Source of the DNA: Roseobacter sp.
GTDB lineage: Bacteria; Pseudomonadota; Alphaproteobacteria; Rhodobacterales; Rhodobacteraceae
Length of the DNA: 64,000 nucleotides
Assembly: GCA_015665415.1 (NCBI GenBank)
Contig: JADFAE010000014.1
Location: forward strand, 1 to 64,000
Reading direction: 5' to 3'
The notes under the pieces were generated by a model, which was given only the letters and a program-made list of their open reading frames with translations, made no database searches and was not told the origin of the DNA. The translations under genes were made by a program, and so were the position numbers. Numbering within the stretch: position 1 is the stretch's first letter; each line of letters opens with the position of its first letter. Shown in pieces: positions 45,395-54,022 of this stretch.

Positions 45395-45661
45395 TTAATT
45401 CATGCCCAAGGCGTCTTTGTACATTTCCAGAACCGCTTCTTCTTCGGCGATATCGTCTTTGTCGCGCTTGCGCAGGGCGATCACTTTGCGGATCACCTTG
45501 GTGTCGTAGCCGCGCGCCTTTGCTTCGGCCATGACCTCTTTTTGCTGTTCGGCGATATCTTTCTTTTCAGCATCCAGGCGTTCAAAACGCTCGATAAACT
45601 GGCGCAGCTCTCCGGCGGTCACCCGGTAGTTTTCGCTCTTTTCGTCTTCGGTCAGATCCAT
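45395..45661 (-). CDS. gapR: GapR/DUF2312 nucleoid-associated protein
   Basis: 88 residues from ATG 45661, chosen because GGAG lies seven bases before it; ATG 45685 would add eight residues. The sequence ELRQFIERFERLDAEKKDIA, then QQKEVMAEAKARGYDTKVIRKVIALRKRD is the conserved alphaproteobacterial DUF2312 core. In Caulobacter, GapR forms rings that bind overtwisted AT-rich DNA ahead of replication and transcription forks. Near-identical length to the Caulobacter protein supports the name. Confidence 0.9.
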   Translation of the reverse strand: MDLTEDEKSENYRVTAGELRQFIERFERLDAEKKDIAEQQKEVMAEAKARGYDTKVIRKVIALRKRDKDDIAEEEAVLEMYKDALGMN

Positions 45662-45947
45662 GTTTGGCTCCGTCTGCGCAGGCATATGACTGCCATCGTG
45701 TGATTGGGGTTGCGGCAAGGAGATAGCGGCAGTGCGGCCCTATCGCAAGTGATGAAAACCATCAACGGCAAGAAGCGGCGAAACCGGGTTCTGAGTTTTC
45801 AAATATTGTTAGGCGTCGGAGTGGACTGCCGATTCAGGCATAGCGACCTTTGCCCGCCACAGGTTGGGCTGAACAGCTTTGTCGCCCTTGTACCGAAAGC
45901 AGCATTCCGCTAGTCGCTATGCAGCCAAATTCTCGCAGGAGCCTGCC

Positions 45948-46166
45948 ATGTTTGATATTCTCGTCTGGGTCGGAGCCGCCCTTTCGGTAGCAGGTCTGAT
46001 CGGCCTGCTTTGGTGCATCCTGCACGTCGTCAAGGCGCGTAGTAGAAAACTGGACGACGAGGCGCTACGAGCCGTCGTACAATCCGTATTGCCCTATAAT
46101 CTGGGTGCCTTGTTTCTGTCTGTTCTGGGGTTGATGCTGGTTATGGTTGGAATCTTTTTAGGCTGA
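45948..46166 (+). CDS. Small two-helix membrane protein
   Basis: 72 residues from ATG 45948 with AGGAG eight bases upstream. Two hydrophobic helices (FDILVWVGAALSVAGLIGLL and LGALFLSVLGLMLVMVGIFL) enclose a basic/acidic loop ARSRKLDDEALRAVVQSVLP. A good ribosome site and clean pattern favour a real gene; no family or function known to me. Divergent from gapR. Confidence 0.65.
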   Translation: MFDILVWVGAALSVAGLIGLLWCILHVVKARSRKLDDEALRAVVQSVLPYNLGALFLSVLGLMLVMVGIFLG

Positions 46167-46223
46167 AATCGGCAGCGGCGGGCCAAGCTGTCGCCAGCTG
46201 AGTTGCTGCCTATTGGCCCTGAA

Positions 46224-46583
46224 CTAGTGAAGCAAAAACGGATGCCCGCCCTTTGCAACCAATGCGGCAGGTGCCACCAAAACGGCAGGCGGAGTGGCCA
46301 AAACGCCAGAGATTGCGGTCTGCCTTTTGTCTTCCATCGCGGCATCCACCCAAGCGCCATGACCAACAATCTTAAGATGCATTGTAACTCGGTACCCAAA
46401 CAGCTCACCCAACGCCAGACCGATGTCCTTGAGGCAAGCCGCCAGGTTGCGCGTCCAGCCCGTTGCAAGCCCAGCCCCCGCACCTTTGGCACCGGCGACG
46501 TTACCCGAAATGAACCCGTCGGTCGGATTTTTGTCCGGAGCAGGGAAGACAATGAGGTCAGGGCTAAGCAGAGCGTGTTTCAA
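46224..46583 (-). CDS. Hypothetical protein, possible partner of the 71-residue frame
   Basis: 119 residues from TTG 46583 with AAGGA ten bases before, starting 31 bases after the stop of the next gene upstream (46615). Composition is protein-like with a Gly/Ala-rich GNVAGAKGAGAGLATGWTRN and a more hydrophobic second half. The same frame stays open further upstream without a start codon, so the true start is uncertain and it may be a truncated gene. No family recognised. Confidence 0.4.
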   Translation of the reverse strand: MKHALLSPDLIVFPAPDKNPTDGFISGNVAGAKGAGAGLATGWTRNLAACLKDIGLALGELFGYRVTMHLKIVGHGAWVDAAMEDKRQTAISGVLATPPAVLVAPAALVAKGGHPFLLH

Positions 46584-46614
46584 GGGAGGAAAGTCCTTTT
46601 GGCTGCTATCGGTG

Positions 46615-46830
46615 TCAAATCGGAATATTGTCGAACTGGCGTTCTACTTCTTCATCACTCAGCTCAGCATCCAACTGTAGCAAAGCTCGCGGAACCGGCT
46701 GACCCAGAATCCGCAAGCTGCTGAGCAGGCGCGAGAACTCCGGGCGATGGGCCAGCCGCTTTTCCCCGGTCTCCCTACGGATTTCTGCTGCCAATCGCTG
46801 GGCCCGCTGTTGGATCTCTAGTGTTGTCAT
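46615..46830 (-). CDS. Hypothetical small helical protein
   Basis: 71 residues from ATG 46830. Charged and helical: TTLEIQQRAQRLAAEIRRET, then RPEFSRLLSSLRILG and ELSDEEVERQFDNIPI. The ribosome site is weak (GTGAGAATG). The two-gene layout with 46224-46583 recalls toxin-antitoxin or other small operons but nothing in either sequence supports that. Unknown function. Confidence 0.45.
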   Translation of the reverse strand: MTTLEIQQRAQRLAAEIRRETGEKRLAHRPEFSRLLSSLRILGQPVPRALLQLDAELSDEEVERQFDNIPI

Positions 46831-47082
46831 TTTTTCATTCTCACATGCGTTCAGCACTTTCAGGCCCACCCCGCAGCAGATTTTGACCGCACAACTTCGG
46901 GAGTCGGGACTCCTTGATACTACCATAAGTTGAATTTCTTCCAAAAATCTCCATCAAAAATTGCATGTTCAGGTTGTGCAAACCATCTAGCGATCCTGGA
47001 CAGATCCTACCTATGCGCCACCACATTTCTGAACAGATCTGTGATCGCGGCAGAAACCATGGCAGGTTTTCTGCATGAGAGC

Positions 47083-47112
47083 TTGAAACACATTCTGAAT
47101 TTTGTATATAAT
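47083..47112 (+). promoter_or_regulatory. Strong sigma-70-type promoter for the persulfide module
   Basis: TTGAAA at 47083-47088 and TATAAT at 47107-47112 are 18 bases apart, close to consensus, with the start codon at 47138. AT-rich symmetric stretches (ATTCTGAAT, ATATAATAT) overlap it and could be an ArsR/BigR-type repressor site, but no such regulator lies next to it. Confidence 0.6.
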
Positions 47113-47137
47113 ATTTCAAACCTAGGGAGCGCCAAAA

Positions 47138-48001
47138 ATGAACCCCACCGTCAAGGCCTTTTTCGACGAGGCCACCAATACCGTATCCTATGTATTGCGC
47201 GATCCAAACGGGTCGACCTGTGCGGTGATCGATTCCGTTTTGGATTTTGACCACGCTTCTGGACGGACCAGCACCAACTCCGCAGATGAGATCATCGCCT
47301 GGATTGTGTCCCAAGGTCTGACCTGTGCCTGGATTCTCGAAAGTCACGTGCATGCAGATCACCTGTCGGCGGCGCCCTATCTGCAGGACCATCTGGGCGG
47401 CAAGATCGGCATCGGTGCCAATATCACCCTTATCCAGGATACATTTGGCAAGGTCTTCAACGAGGGCACCGCCTTTCAGCGCGACGGCAGCCAGTTTGAT
47501 GCCCTATTCAGCGATGGCGACAGTTTCATGATTGGTCAGTTGCGCGGCGAAGTACTGCATACCCCGGGCCATACCCCCGCCTGTCTGACCTATGTGATCG
47601 GCGATGCTGCCTTTGTCGGCGACACCCTGTTCATGCCCGACTTTGGCACCGCGCGCTGCGATTTTCCCGGTGGATCGTCGGAAATGCTCTATAATTCGAT
47701 CCAGAAAATCCTCGCTCTGCCCGAAGAAACCCGCATCTTTGTCGGCCATGACTACAAGGCCCCGGGGCGCGATGATTTCGCCTGGGAGACCACCGTTGGA
47801 GAGCAAAAGGCGCTCAACGTGCATATCGGCGAAGGCCGCCCACTGGAGGATTTCACCGCCATGCGCGATGCCCGCGACGCCACATTGGGGATGCCCCGTC
47901 TGATCCTGCCATCCTTGCAGGTCAATATGCGCGCCGGTCAGATGCCGGAGCCCGACGATCAGGGCGATGTCTTCTTGAAACTTCCAATCAACAAACTCTA
48001 G
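47138..48001 (+). CDS. blh: MBL-fold persulfide dioxygenase-like protein (Blh/ETHE1 group)
   Basis: 287 residues. HVHADHLSAAPYLQDHLGGK gives the HxHxDH metal motif, HTPGHTPACLTYVIGD the second ligand and VGDTLFMPDFGTARCDFPGG the third with the Asp bridge; FVGHDYKAPGRD ends the site. ETHE1/Blh enzymes oxidise glutathione persulfide to sulfite in sulfide detoxification. Followed by two sulfur-permease halves and a DUF442 protein, the set seen in bigR operons. Confidence 0.9.
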   Translation: MNPTVKAFFDEATNTVSYVLRDPNGSTCAVIDSVLDFDHASGRTSTNSADEIIAWIVSQGLTCAWILESHVHADHLSAAPYLQDHLGGKIGIGANITLIQDTFGKVFNEGTAFQRDGSQFDALFSDGDSFMIGQLRGEVLHTPGHTPACLTYVIGDAAFVGDTLFMPDFGTARCDFPGGSSEMLYNSIQKILALPEETRIFVGHDYKAPGRDDFAWETTVGEQKALNVHIGEGRPLEDFTAMRDARDATLGMPRLILPSLQVNMRAGQMPEPDDQGDVFLKLPINKL

Positions 48002-48125
48002 CACATCTGATCGTTCTGAATTGCGCGGTACAGTCCATCACATCAACCGCAGACCTCAGACTTCAGGACCGGGGTTCATTGACCCTGCCTGCGATCACCA
48101 CAACTGGATAAGGACAGGCACGAAA

Positions 48126-48554
48126 ATGGAAACGGATTGGATCTGGGGGCTTGTCGGCGGCGGCCTCATCGGCCTAGGCGGCGCAGTCTTCCTGCTTGGC
48201 AATGGCCGCATCATGGGCGCCAGCGGCATTCTTGGCGGGCTGGTGGATGGCTCTGGCTGGCACAACGCGGCGGAACGGTTGGTCTTTCTGCTTGGAGTGA
48301 TTGCCATGCCGGTGCTGCTGCTGCCCTATTATGAGGGCGAGATCGGCACTCATATGACTTCGAACACAGTGGTCATCATCATCGCCGGTCTGTTGGTTGG
48401 CCTCGGCACCCGTATCGCCAATGGCTGCACCTCCGGACATGGGGTCTGCGGCATTTCCCGCCTGTCCCTGCGCGGCATTGTCGCCACTGTCTTTTATATC
48501 CTGGCGGGTGGGCTCACCATTGCCATGATGCGTCATGTTTTGGGAGTGATCTGA
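48126..48554 (+). CDS. YeeE/YedE-family sulfur transporter, first half (PmpA-like)
   Basis: 142 residues from ATG 48126 with AAGGACAGG ten bases upstream. Four membrane segments; [20 protein letters not shown] and the signature [23 protein letters not shown] contain the conserved Cys of YeeE/YedE channels, which transport thiosulfate or other sulfur species. Overlaps the next gene by one base (TGATG). Half-length subunits working as a pair are typical for these operons. Confidence 0.9.
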   Translation: METDWIWGLVGGGLIGLGGAVFLLGNGRIMGASGILGGLVDGSGWHNAAERLVFLLGVIAMPVLLLPYYEGEIGTHMTSNTVVIIIAGLLVGLGTRIANGCTSGHGVCGISRLSLRGIVATVFYILAGGLTIAMMRHVLGVI

Positions 48555-48988
48555 TGCAGCGTTTGTTTCTCTCACTCCTCGCAGGGGCACTGTTTGGCAC
48601 CGGGCTGCTTGTGTCTGGCATGACCGATACCACCAAGGTTCAGGGCTGGCTGGACGTCTTTGGCAAGTGGGATCCCACCCTAGCCTTTGTCATGGGCGGC
48701 GCCATCGTGCCGATGTTTTTTGCCTGGCGTCTGACCAGGGGCCGCAGTCCCTTGGTTGGCGGCAGCTTCCCCAGTGTCCCCCGTCCGCAGATGGATCACC
48801 GACTGATCACCGGCTCTGTGCTGTTTGGCATGGGTTGGGGGCTTGCTGGACTGTGCCCCGGTCCCGCCATTGCGTCTCTCAGCTACAACGGAATCGGCGG
48901 TCTCATCTTTTTGGCAGCGATGCTTTTGGGCATGCTTGCAGCGCCAAAAGCTGGACGACAGCTGGACCGGCTCGCCACAAATGTTTAA
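48554..48988 (+). CDS. YeeE/YedE-family sulfur transporter, second half (PmpB-like)
   Basis: 144 residues, four hydrophobic segments, with LLAGALFGTGLLVSGMTDTTKV and MGWGLAGLCPGPAIASLSYNG carrying the second conserved Cys. It pairs with the preceding half-channel, with which it is translationally coupled. Confidence 0.9.
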   Translation: MQRLFLSLLAGALFGTGLLVSGMTDTTKVQGWLDVFGKWDPTLAFVMGGAIVPMFFAWRLTRGRSPLVGGSFPSVPRPQMDHRLITGSVLFGMGWGLAGLCPGPAIASLSYNGIGGLIFLAAMLLGMLAAPKAGRQLDRLATNV

Positions 48989-48998
48989 AGGATCGGGC

Positions 48999-49424
48999 AT
49001 GGATGCACGAGTGATCACCCCCCGCTACGCCGTCTCGCCGCAGATCTCGGTCGAAGACATGCCCGCCATCGTTGCTGCTGGCTTCACAACGGTGATTTGC
49101 AATCGCCCCGATAGCGAAGTGCCCCCCAGCCATCAGGCCGCAGCCATTCGCGCTGCAGCCGAAGCCGCCGGGCTCATCTTTCAGGAATTGCCGCTCACCC
49201 ATCAGACCATGACCCCAGAGAATGTCGCCAAACAGCGCTCAATGTATGAGACCAACGATGGGCCGGTCCTGGCTTATTGCGCCTCCGGCACCCGGTGCTC
49301 GGTAGTCTGGTCGCTTGGGGTGGCAAAGGACATGAGCCCGGATGAGATCCTCAGCAAGACCAGCGCGGCCGGCTACCAGTTGGACACCCTGCGCCCAACC
49401 CTCGAAAGCCTCGCCACCTCCTGA
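48999..49424 (+). CDS. DUF442/TIGR01244 sulfur transferase-like protein
   Basis: 141 residues from ATG 48999 (AAAGGA eight bases before). PRYAVSPQISVEDMPAIVAAGF is the family opening; YCASGTRCSVVWSLGVA near the C-terminus contains the reactive Cys in a dual-specificity-phosphatase-like loop. In other genomes this domain is fused to Blh; here it is a separate last gene of the persulfide module, supporting a role in sulfur transfer. Confidence 0.9.
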   Translation: MDARVITPRYAVSPQISVEDMPAIVAAGFTTVICNRPDSEVPPSHQAAAIRAAAEAAGLIFQELPLTHQTMTPENVAKQRSMYETNDGPVLAYCASGTRCSVVWSLGVAKDMSPDEILSKTSAAGYQLDTLRPTLESLATS

Positions 49425-49561
49425 ACCTGGCAAATCGATGCCCCGAGGGCGAAGGTCTATAATCCGCAGGACTATGACTGGATATTAGGCTGCGGACTGG
49501 GCGGCACGCCCGCTGATTTGCAACGGGCCAGATCGATCGTACAAGTAGATCAAAAACAATA

Positions 49562-49585
49562 CCCCGCCCGCTTGCGCGGTCGGGG
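49562..49585 (-). terminator. Terminator of the FliM/FliN-like gene
   Basis: On the minus strand CCCCGACCGCGC pairs with GCGGGCGGGG with one bulge, followed by TATTGTTTTT. It lies 53 bases past the stop codon. Confidence 0.65.
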
Positions 49586-49637
49586 CGATGCCGGATTGGC
49601 ATGATAGTCGCAAATCGCGTTGCTTAGCGGGCCTTGA

Positions 49638-50924
49638 TCAAAGCCCCTGCGCCGGATCCCCTTCAAGCCCCGCAAGTTTGGAGATTTCCGCCATCGCGTC
49701 ATCGGGGTTGAACTGATCCAATCCCTCTCCCAGACCATCGCCCAGGCTGTTGTTCAGATCAGGGAAGTCTCCCATCGGGGCTGCCCCCATACCCAGATCG
49801 CCGCCCAGATCACCACCCAGGCCTGCGCCCAAATCACCTCCGAGATCGCCCCCCAGGCCCGCGCCCAGGTCCAGATCTACAGGAGCCGCAAGCCCCATTG
49901 CATCATCCAGCGGATCCTGCAGGTCCTGCGCTGCAATACCAAGGTCAAGCGAAGCAGGCTCTTCCATCATCGGCAAGGCTGGCACCTCGCCAGCAACGCC
50001 ATCTGCAAAAACCGCGTCCGACGGGGCGTCCAACTCCTTGGCTTTGCCCTCGTTCAGACGGACCGCTCTTGCCCCATTCAGCTGCCCCAGACGTCCCTTG
50101 GCGACCGATTGCCCGCCAATGCTGATCAGATCAGTCTCATAAAGAAAGGCAGAATCCAATGACAAAAGCTCACCGACTTTGAGCGATGACAACTCGTTCA
50201 GCGGCACCCGGACCTTGCATAGAACCGCCGAAAGCTCGGCCCGCATGGCCCCCATGCTATGTGCCAGGGACGGGCCCGTAGCTCCGCCTCCCAGGCCCAG
50301 CTGCTCTGCAGTGGGTTCGGGCAGGATCAGGTTTATCACCCCCTGCATGGCCCCAACGGCCAGATCCAGGGTCAGCGTGATCAGCCGGTAGTCTTCCGCC
50401 TCCAGCCCCAGCACCAGAGAGCGCACATTTTCGATCTGGGCGCCGTAGCGATAGCCGGAAAAGATCACCTGATCCGATTGGCCTTCGAGCATGGCAACCA
50501 CTTTGCCAAAGGTCTTTTCGAGAAACTCGGCAGTCATGGCCGCATCGGTGGGGGTGTAATTGCGCTCCGACGGGGCTTTGCCCATGATCTGCCCGATGGT
50601 CTGTTTCTGGATCAAAGCCGTCACCAGGGCGGCATCCATGCTCACGGCGCCAATGCGCCCGTCCGGTCCGTCCAGAACCACCAGCAGATCTTTGTCGGAG
50701 AGGGATTCGGCCAGGTCCTCGGGCGCGCGATTGCATTGCCGCCCTGCCAGAACCGCCAATGGCAGCTCGCATTGCTCAGAAGCCGCGCGCGCAAGCGAGC
50801 GACGCAAAGCCTTGAGCGTCAAGGACCCATTGGGACCCGAAGCCCCTTCCTTGGACGCCAGTAGCTTGCGCGCGAGTCCACCCGACCCGCCGCTTCCGGC
50901 CTGCTTGTTTTTTGCCTCAGACAT
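49638..50924 (-). CDS. FliM/FliN-family motor-switch protein with Gly-Asp repeat tail
   Basis: 428 residues. Residues about 225-300 form a SpoA/FliMN C-terminal domain (AELSAVLCKVRVPLNELSSL, VGELLSLD, SIGGQSVAKGRLGQLNGARAVR). The N-terminal half (EMxxEF-like MTAEFLEKTFGKVVAMLEG and EDYRLITLTLDL) is a FliM-like middle domain without the CheY-binding start. The last 130 residues include the repeat region 49790-49872. No other flagellar gene lies in the window. It may be a divergent FliM of the fla set found elsewhere in Rhodobacterales genomes, or a secretion-type SpoA protein. Confidence 0.8.
   Translation of the reverse strand: MSEAKNKQAGSGGSGGLARKLLASKEGASGPNGSLTLKALRRSLARAASEQCELPLAVLAGRQCNRAPEDLAESLSDKDLLVVLDGPDGRIGAVSMDAALVTALIQKQTIGQIMGKAPSERNYTPTDAAMTAEFLEKTFGKVVAMLEGQSDQVIFSGYRYGAQIENVRSLVLGLEAEDYRLITLTLDLAVGAMQGVINLILPEPTAEQLGLGGGATGPSLAHSMGAMRAELSAVLCKVRVPLNELSSLKVGELLSLDSAFLYETDLISIGGQSVAKGRLGQLNGARAVRLNEGKAKELDAPSDAVFADGVAGEVPALPMMEEPASLDLGIAAQDLQDPLDDAMGLAAPVDLDLGAGLGGDLGGDLGAGLGGDLGGDLGMGAAPMGDFPDLNNSLGDGLGEGLDQFNPDDAMAEISKLAGLEGDPAQGL
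49790..49872 (-). repeat. In-frame repeats encoding GLGGDLGGDLGA-type units
   Basis: The DNA repeats a unit coding for about 12 residues (AGLGGDLGGDLG twice, then GMG). Such Gly/Asp/Leu repeats are prone to copy-number change. They lie in the C-terminal tail of the FliM/FliN-like protein, outside the folded domain. Confidence 0.75.
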
Positions 50925-50992
50925 CAGTCATCAACCCGCACGTTTCGCGCTCCCTTTTTATTTGTATTAACGACCGATGGTTACCAAGACCT

Positions 50993-53686
50993 TTAAATGT
51001 GCGACTGAGAGAGGTTTTTCCCCTCTACCGGCAAGGAAATTCGAAAACTGCCGCCGCCCTGCCCAGCGAGGTAAGAAATATCACCACCGAGGCGCTGCAT
51101 GATTTCGCGGCAAATCGCCAAACCCAGTCCGGCCCCGCCCGCTCTCTCGGGGCTAACACGCGAGAATTTCTCGAAAATCAACTGTTGGTGGTCCTGTGGC
51201 ACGCCGCTGCCATTGTCGATGAAATCAATCCAGATCTGGCCCAATCCGCGGCTCACGCGAATGGTCAGTTCCGGAGATTTTGCGTCGCAATACTTCTGCG
51301 CATTGGCGATCAGATTGATAAAGACCTGAGCCAGACGATCCAGATCCGAAGAGATCCTCAGGGCCTCTGAATCTGGCGTCCGATTGACCTTCATCGGATG
51401 CTCGGAACCGGCCAAAGCGGTGTTGACCGCGTGATCCATCACCTCATCCAGCTGGCCCGCTGACATGTTCAAACTCACCTGTCCGCTTTCCAATACGCTC
51501 AGATCCAGCAAATCATTCAACAGCCGGGTCAGCCGCAGCGCCTCATCGTGAATGATGGTGGCGTAACGGTTTTTATCCGCAAGCGGCATGTCGGCATCAT
51601 CACGCAGGATCTCGGAAAAGGCGCGAATGGAGGTCATCGGCGTGCGCAATTCGTGGCTCACCTGACTGAGGAAGGCATCTTTTTGCTGCGAAATCTGGGT
51701 CAGTTTTTCATTGGTGACCCGCAATTGACGGGCCGTGCGCGACAGTTCTTCGGATTTCTCTTCCAGCTTGTTGGAATACTCCAACATCTGCGCAGTCTCA
51801 TCAGCCACCGCCAGCAGATCCTGCACCGAAACAGAGGAGCCCCCGACGATCTGGCCGATCATCGCATGTGCCGCCGCCGCACCGATCGAGGCACCGAGCT
51901 CGCGCTCCAGACGTTCCAGAAACATCGGGGTTGGATCCGGCAAGGGGCCCCGCCCTCCCTGATGTTCCAACTCCCGCTGGAAAAAGGCCTGGGCCTCGGT
52001 GGCCCCCAGAATGCGCTGCGACATCACCATCAGATCCTCGCATTGCGCCACCGACCCGGTCCAGCCCCGCGGCCCGGAGGAATGCTCAAAGACATTGACG
52101 AATTGCGCCCCCTGCAGCCGTTCCAGCGGGCTGGGGAATGTCATCAGCGAGACCAGACAAAAGGCGATGGCATTGAGGCTCAGCGACCAAAGCACCGCAT
52201 GCACGATGGAATCCAGCCCTTCGATGCCAAACAGAGCTTGGGGCCGCAACCAGGACAGCCCAAACAGCCCTTCCGCCAGCACCTGATCCGGCACCAATCC
52301 GCCCCCCAGCGCAGGCAACAGCATGGTATAAACCCAGAGCGCATAGCCAACCGTGAGCCCGGCCAAGGCTCCGCTGCGGGTGGCTCCGCGCCAGAACAAC
52401 CCGCCCACAAGGGCCGGCAACATCTGGGAAATTCCCACAAAGGAGATCAGCCCCACAGAGGCAAGGGCCGCGCCGCCACCCGAGAGCGTATAGTAGAAAT
52501 ACCCCAGCGCCATGATCACGGCGATGGAGATGCGGCGGGCAAACAGCACCACATTGCGCACATCCCCCGACACCGAGGCCCCAGCCGCCCCCTGCAGCCG
52601 CAGCCAAATCGGCATAACCATATGGTTCGACACCATGGTCGAAAGCGCCATCGCCGCCACGATCACCATCGAGGTGGCAGAAGAGAACCCGCCCAGAAAA
52701 GACAGCATCGCCAATCCCTGCTGCCCCTGTGACAAGGGCACGGTCAGCACAAACATATCCGGATTGGAGCCAACCGGCATCAGCTCCAGCCCAATGGCTG
52801 CAATGGGCAGGACAAACATCGAAATCAGCAGCAGATAGAGCGGAAAAGCCCAGGCTGCGACCCGCAGATGGCGCTCGTCCTCGTTCTCGACCACCATGAC
52901 CTGAAACATCCGCGGCAGACAGACAAAGGCCGCCGCCGACAAAAAGGTGATCGCAGTCCAGCGCCCGCCATCCACCCGCCATTCGCCGATCCGCGAGGCA
53001 TCGATCCGCTGCAGGGTCTCGCCAATGCCGCCAGAGATGCCCCAGACCACAAAAATGCCAACCGCCAGCAAGGCCACCAGTTTCACGATGGCCTCCAGGG
53101 CAATGGCGGTGACCACCCCATGGTGGCGCTCGTTGGCGTTGAGATTGCGGGTGCCAAAGAGAATGGCAAAACTGGCCAGCCCTACGGTGACCCAGAACAC
53201 CGTGGTGGTTTCATGGTAGCTGCGCAGCGGATCGGCTTCGGCAAAGATCGCAAAGCTCAGTGTAATCGACTGAAGTTGCAAGGAAATATAAGGGGTAATC
53301 CCAATCACTGCGAGAATGGTCACGCCAATCGCCAGGGCATTGGATTTGCCGTAGCGGGCAGACAAAAGATCCGCAATAGAGGTGACGCGTTGACTGCGCC
53401 CGACCCGCACCAGCTTGCGCAGGCCCCACCACCAGCCCACCATGACCAGGGTCGGCCCCAGATAGATCGTCAGAAATTCCAATCCAGAGCGGGCCGCATA
53501 CCCCACGGCGCCATAAAAGGTCCAGGCGGTGCAATAGATCGACAGCGACAGCGTATAGATCAGCGGCGAGCGCATCCAGGCCGCACTTCTGCCCTGCGCC
53601 GCCCGGCGATCGGCCAGAAAGGCGACAAAGAACAACAGCGCCACATAGCCAAGACAGACCAGCGCCAGCATATTGAGCGAGGCCAT
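50993..53686 (-). CDS. Sodium:solute symporter / histidine kinase hybrid (CbrA/CrbS-like)
   Basis: 897 residues from ATG 53686. Residues 1-560 form an SSS transporter domain with about 13 membrane segments (WTFYGAVGYAARSG, FSSATSMVIVAAMALSTMVSN, SGGGAALASVGLISF). Then a linker and a kinase: His678 in QVSHELRTPMTSIRAFSEIL, N-box INLIANAQKYCD, DFIDNGSGVP and GGAGLGLAICREIM. CbrA/CrbS proteins sense or transport amino acids or acetate and phosphorylate response regulators. Coupled to the upstream small membrane gene by one-base overlap; the response regulator comes before that. Confidence 0.93.
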   Translation of the reverse strand: MASLNMLALVCLGYVALLFFVAFLADRRAAQGRSAAWMRSPLIYTLSLSIYCTAWTFYGAVGYAARSGLEFLTIYLGPTLVMVGWWWGLRKLVRVGRSQRVTSIADLLSARYGKSNALAIGVTILAVIGITPYISLQLQSITLSFAIFAEADPLRSYHETTTVFWVTVGLASFAILFGTRNLNANERHHGVVTAIALEAIVKLVALLAVGIFVVWGISGGIGETLQRIDASRIGEWRVDGGRWTAITFLSAAAFVCLPRMFQVMVVENEDERHLRVAAWAFPLYLLLISMFVLPIAAIGLELMPVGSNPDMFVLTVPLSQGQQGLAMLSFLGGFSSATSMVIVAAMALSTMVSNHMVMPIWLRLQGAAGASVSGDVRNVVLFARRISIAVIMALGYFYYTLSGGGAALASVGLISFVGISQMLPALVGGLFWRGATRSGALAGLTVGYALWVYTMLLPALGGGLVPDQVLAEGLFGLSWLRPQALFGIEGLDSIVHAVLWSLSLNAIAFCLVSLMTFPSPLERLQGAQFVNVFEHSSGPRGWTGSVAQCEDLMVMSQRILGATEAQAFFQRELEHQGGRGPLPDPTPMFLERLERELGASIGAAAAHAMIGQIVGGSSVSVQDLLAVADETAQMLEYSNKLEEKSEELSRTARQLRVTNEKLTQISQQKDAFLSQVSHELRTPMTSIRAFSEILRDDADMPLADKNRYATIIHDEALRLTRLLNDLLDLSVLESGQVSLNMSAGQLDEVMDHAVNTALAGSEHPMKVNRTPDSEALRISSDLDRLAQVFINLIANAQKYCDAKSPELTIRVSRGLGQIWIDFIDNGSGVPQDHQQLIFEKFSRVSPERAGGAGLGLAICREIMQRLGGDISYLAGQGGGSFRISLPVEGKNLSQSHI

Positions 53687-54009
53687 CAGCGCGGCTCGTC
53701 CTGGGGGCCACCCTCGGTCCAATGCCCAGCCCAGAGCTTCACCGCAACCCCAAAGGCAAAGGTGGCCGCGATCAGCCCGGTCCAAACCACAAAGATATAG
53801 GTAATGGCCACAGAGGTCGCCATGCCGCTCTGAGAACCCGGGGCCGGATAAGGATCAGGGTTGGGCCAAAGCAGCGGTATGGTAAGCAGCAGCGCCCCCA
53901 GCAAAGGCAACAACCGGGCGATATCCATCAGGCGACGCCGCCGATAGGTCCGCCGTTCGACAAAGGGGGAGTTGGGCTCATCCCGGTGCCCTGCCCCGTC
54001 GCCGCGCAT
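53686..54009 (-). CDS. Small two-helix membrane protein between response regulator and symporter-kinase
   Basis: 107 residues from ATG 54009. A basic N-terminus (VERRTYRRRRLMDIAR) precedes two helices (LLPLLGALLLTIPLLW and ITYIFVVWTGLIAATFAFGVA). It overlaps the symporter-kinase by one base (TGATG) and follows the response regulator by 13 bases. Other CbrA-like loci also carry a small membrane protein just before the sensor, which supports a role as accessory subunit; that is inference. Confidence 0.8.
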   Translation of the reverse strand: MRGDGAGHRDEPNSPFVERRTYRRRRLMDIARLLPLLGALLLTIPLLWPNPDPYPAPGSQSGMATSVAITYIFVVWTGLIAATFAFGVAVKLWAGHWTEGGPQDEPR

Positions 54010-54022
54010 TAGAGCGGCCAGT

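Noticed and set aside
49790-49872. Short regularly spaced repeats resembling a CRISPR array
   Set aside because: The repeats are coding and contiguous (Gly-Asp-Leu units) with no spacers; no cas genes are present anywhere in the window.
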